Below are positions 5,718 to 6,130 of a stretch of DNA of 6,130 nucleotides, piece by piece. This DNA is from Geoglobus sp. Its GTDB lineage: Archaea > Halobacteriota > Archaeoglobi > Archaeoglobales > Archaeoglobaceae. The first letter of the stretch is position 1. Each line of letters opens with the position of its first letter. The notes under the pieces were generated by a model that was given only the letters and a program-made list of their open reading frames with translations, did not search any database and had not been told where the DNA came from. The translations under genes and the position numbers were made by a program. The DNA lies in contig WAJY01000016.1 of the NCBI GenBank assembly GCA_015523645.1, positions 1 through 6,130 of the forward strand, given 5' to 3'.

Positions 5718-6082
5718 CTTCTGGTTCCTCTGATCTTGTTTCTGTCGATTTTTATCCCCATTGGTGTGATTATCACATGATCCTCACCAAGACCAACTAT
5801 GTCTCCATGCACATCCTCTGCCAGCTGCTTCAGATCTTTCAAAACTCTGTCGAGTGTGAGTTTGTCGTGCTTTAAAAATGCTATATCAGCAATCACAATG
5901 TTTCCATCGTAAACCTGTCTTCTCACCTCTGGAATCTCGTTCAGTCCAGTTATTTCAGCCACCTTTATGTAGGTTTCTGTATCTCCTTCTAGCTCTGATT
6001 CAAATTCGCTCAAATCTAGCTCCTCATAGTCATCGACTCTTATTCTTTCCTGTTTTCCAAATAGCTTCTCAATTAGACTCAT
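5714..6082 (-). CDS. sepF: SepF, archaeal FtsZ membrane anchor
   Basis: This 122-residue protein matches archaeal SepF (DUF552). It starts with a short amphipathic segment, MSLIEKLFGK, the expected membrane-binding helix, followed by an acidic linker (about 17-36, DDYEELDLSEFESE) and the SepF core (about 37-116). The core includes EVRRQVYDGNIVIADI and the end GDIVGLGEDHVIITPMGIKI, typical of the dimerising, FtsZ-binding domain. In archaea with FtsZ, SepF ties the division ring to the membrane. The ATG at 6082 is preferred: AGGTGA (6093-6088) lies 5 nt upstream. An in-frame GTG at 6091 overlaps that ribosome site and would add only three residues. It is the first gene of an operon with the ZPR1-like gene, with which it overlaps by 4 nt. 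FtsZ itself is not in the window. Confidence 0.9.
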   Translation of the reverse strand: MSLIEKLFGKQERIRVDDYEELDLSEFESELEGDTETYIKVAEITGLNEIPEVRRQVYDGNIVIADIAFLKHDKLTLDRVLKDLKQLAEDVHGDIVGLGEDHVIITPMGIKIDRNKIRGTRR

Positions 6083-6114
6083 GATGTTCACCTGAAAGAA
6101 TTATTGGTCAAACA

Positions 6115-6130
6115 CTATTTAAATTTTCAC
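6115..6130 (-). promoter_or_regulatory. BRE/TATA promoter of the sepF operon
   Basis: Minus-strand GTGAAA (6130-6125) followed by ATTTAAATAG (6124-6115) is the best-looking BRE/TATA pair in the window. Standard spacing places the transcription start near 6094, giving a leader of only about 12 nt that still contains the AGGTGA ribosome site. This supports the ATG at 6082 as the sepF start. Confidence 0.65.

Noticed and set aside
6083..6091. GTG at 6091 as the sepF start
   Set aside because: It overlaps the AGGTGA ribosome site and would lie only about 2 nt from the predicted transcription start; the ATG at 6082 has proper spacing and gives the normal SepF N-terminus.
1..6130. Mobile element, CRISPR array, toxin-antitoxin or defence system
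   Set aside because: There are no direct repeats with spacers, transposase motifs or paired small toxin genes, and no local shift in composition. Every gene has a housekeeping archaeal assignment or a known family.

Overview
The window is chromosomal DNA from a euryarchaeon, most likely a member of the Archaeoglobales (Archaeoglobus, Ferroglobus or Geoglobus type). The reasons are an Sm-like protein almost identical in pattern to what I recall of Archaeoglobus fulgidus AF-Sm1, an rpl37e gene directly after it, an MtrH-family methyltransferase, archaeal-type phosphoglycolate phosphatase, SepF and ZPR1-like genes, archaeal BRE/TATA elements, and Shine-Dalgarno sites of the GGAGGTGA type. Base composition is moderately AT-rich and looks even across the window. 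I see no insertion sequence, CRISPR array, tRNA or rRNA, and no sign of recent transfer.

Layout from left to right. A split-barrel flavoprotein-like gene is cut by the left edge (minus strand). It is followed by an orphan MtrH-like methyltransferase gene (minus). This gene diverges, across about 44 bp, from a HAD-family phosphoglycolate phosphatase gene (plus). That gene converges on a small MCT-1-like PUA-domain protein gene (minus). Overlapping divergent promoters then separate the PUA gene from a tight plus-strand operon encoding an Sm-like RNA-binding protein, ribosomal protein L37e and PurF, the first enzyme of purine synthesis. PurF ends in an 18-bp convergent overlap with a MtnA/aIF2B-family sugar-phosphate isomerase gene (minus). 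To the right lies a minus-strand operon of sepF (FtsZ anchor) and a ZPR1-like zinc-finger gene, joined by an ATGA overlap. The isomerase gene lies 41 bp downstream of it and may be co-transcribed or use its own internal promoter.

The genes are housekeeping. The central block links RNA binding, the ribosome and translation (LSm, L37e, PUA protein) to purine supply. The right block links cell division (SepF) to a probable translation-factor chaperone (ZPR1) and to nucleoside or methylthioadenosine salvage (MtnA type). The left block holds one-carbon chemistry (MtrH-like) and 2-phosphoglycolate removal. Coding density is very high: no stretch over about 85 bp lacks a gene.

I do not see a clear previously undescribed system. 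The points most worth a second look are the MtrH-like protein with no corrinoid or Mtr partner beside it, the sepF-zpr1 coupling, and the unusual CxxC tail of PurF.
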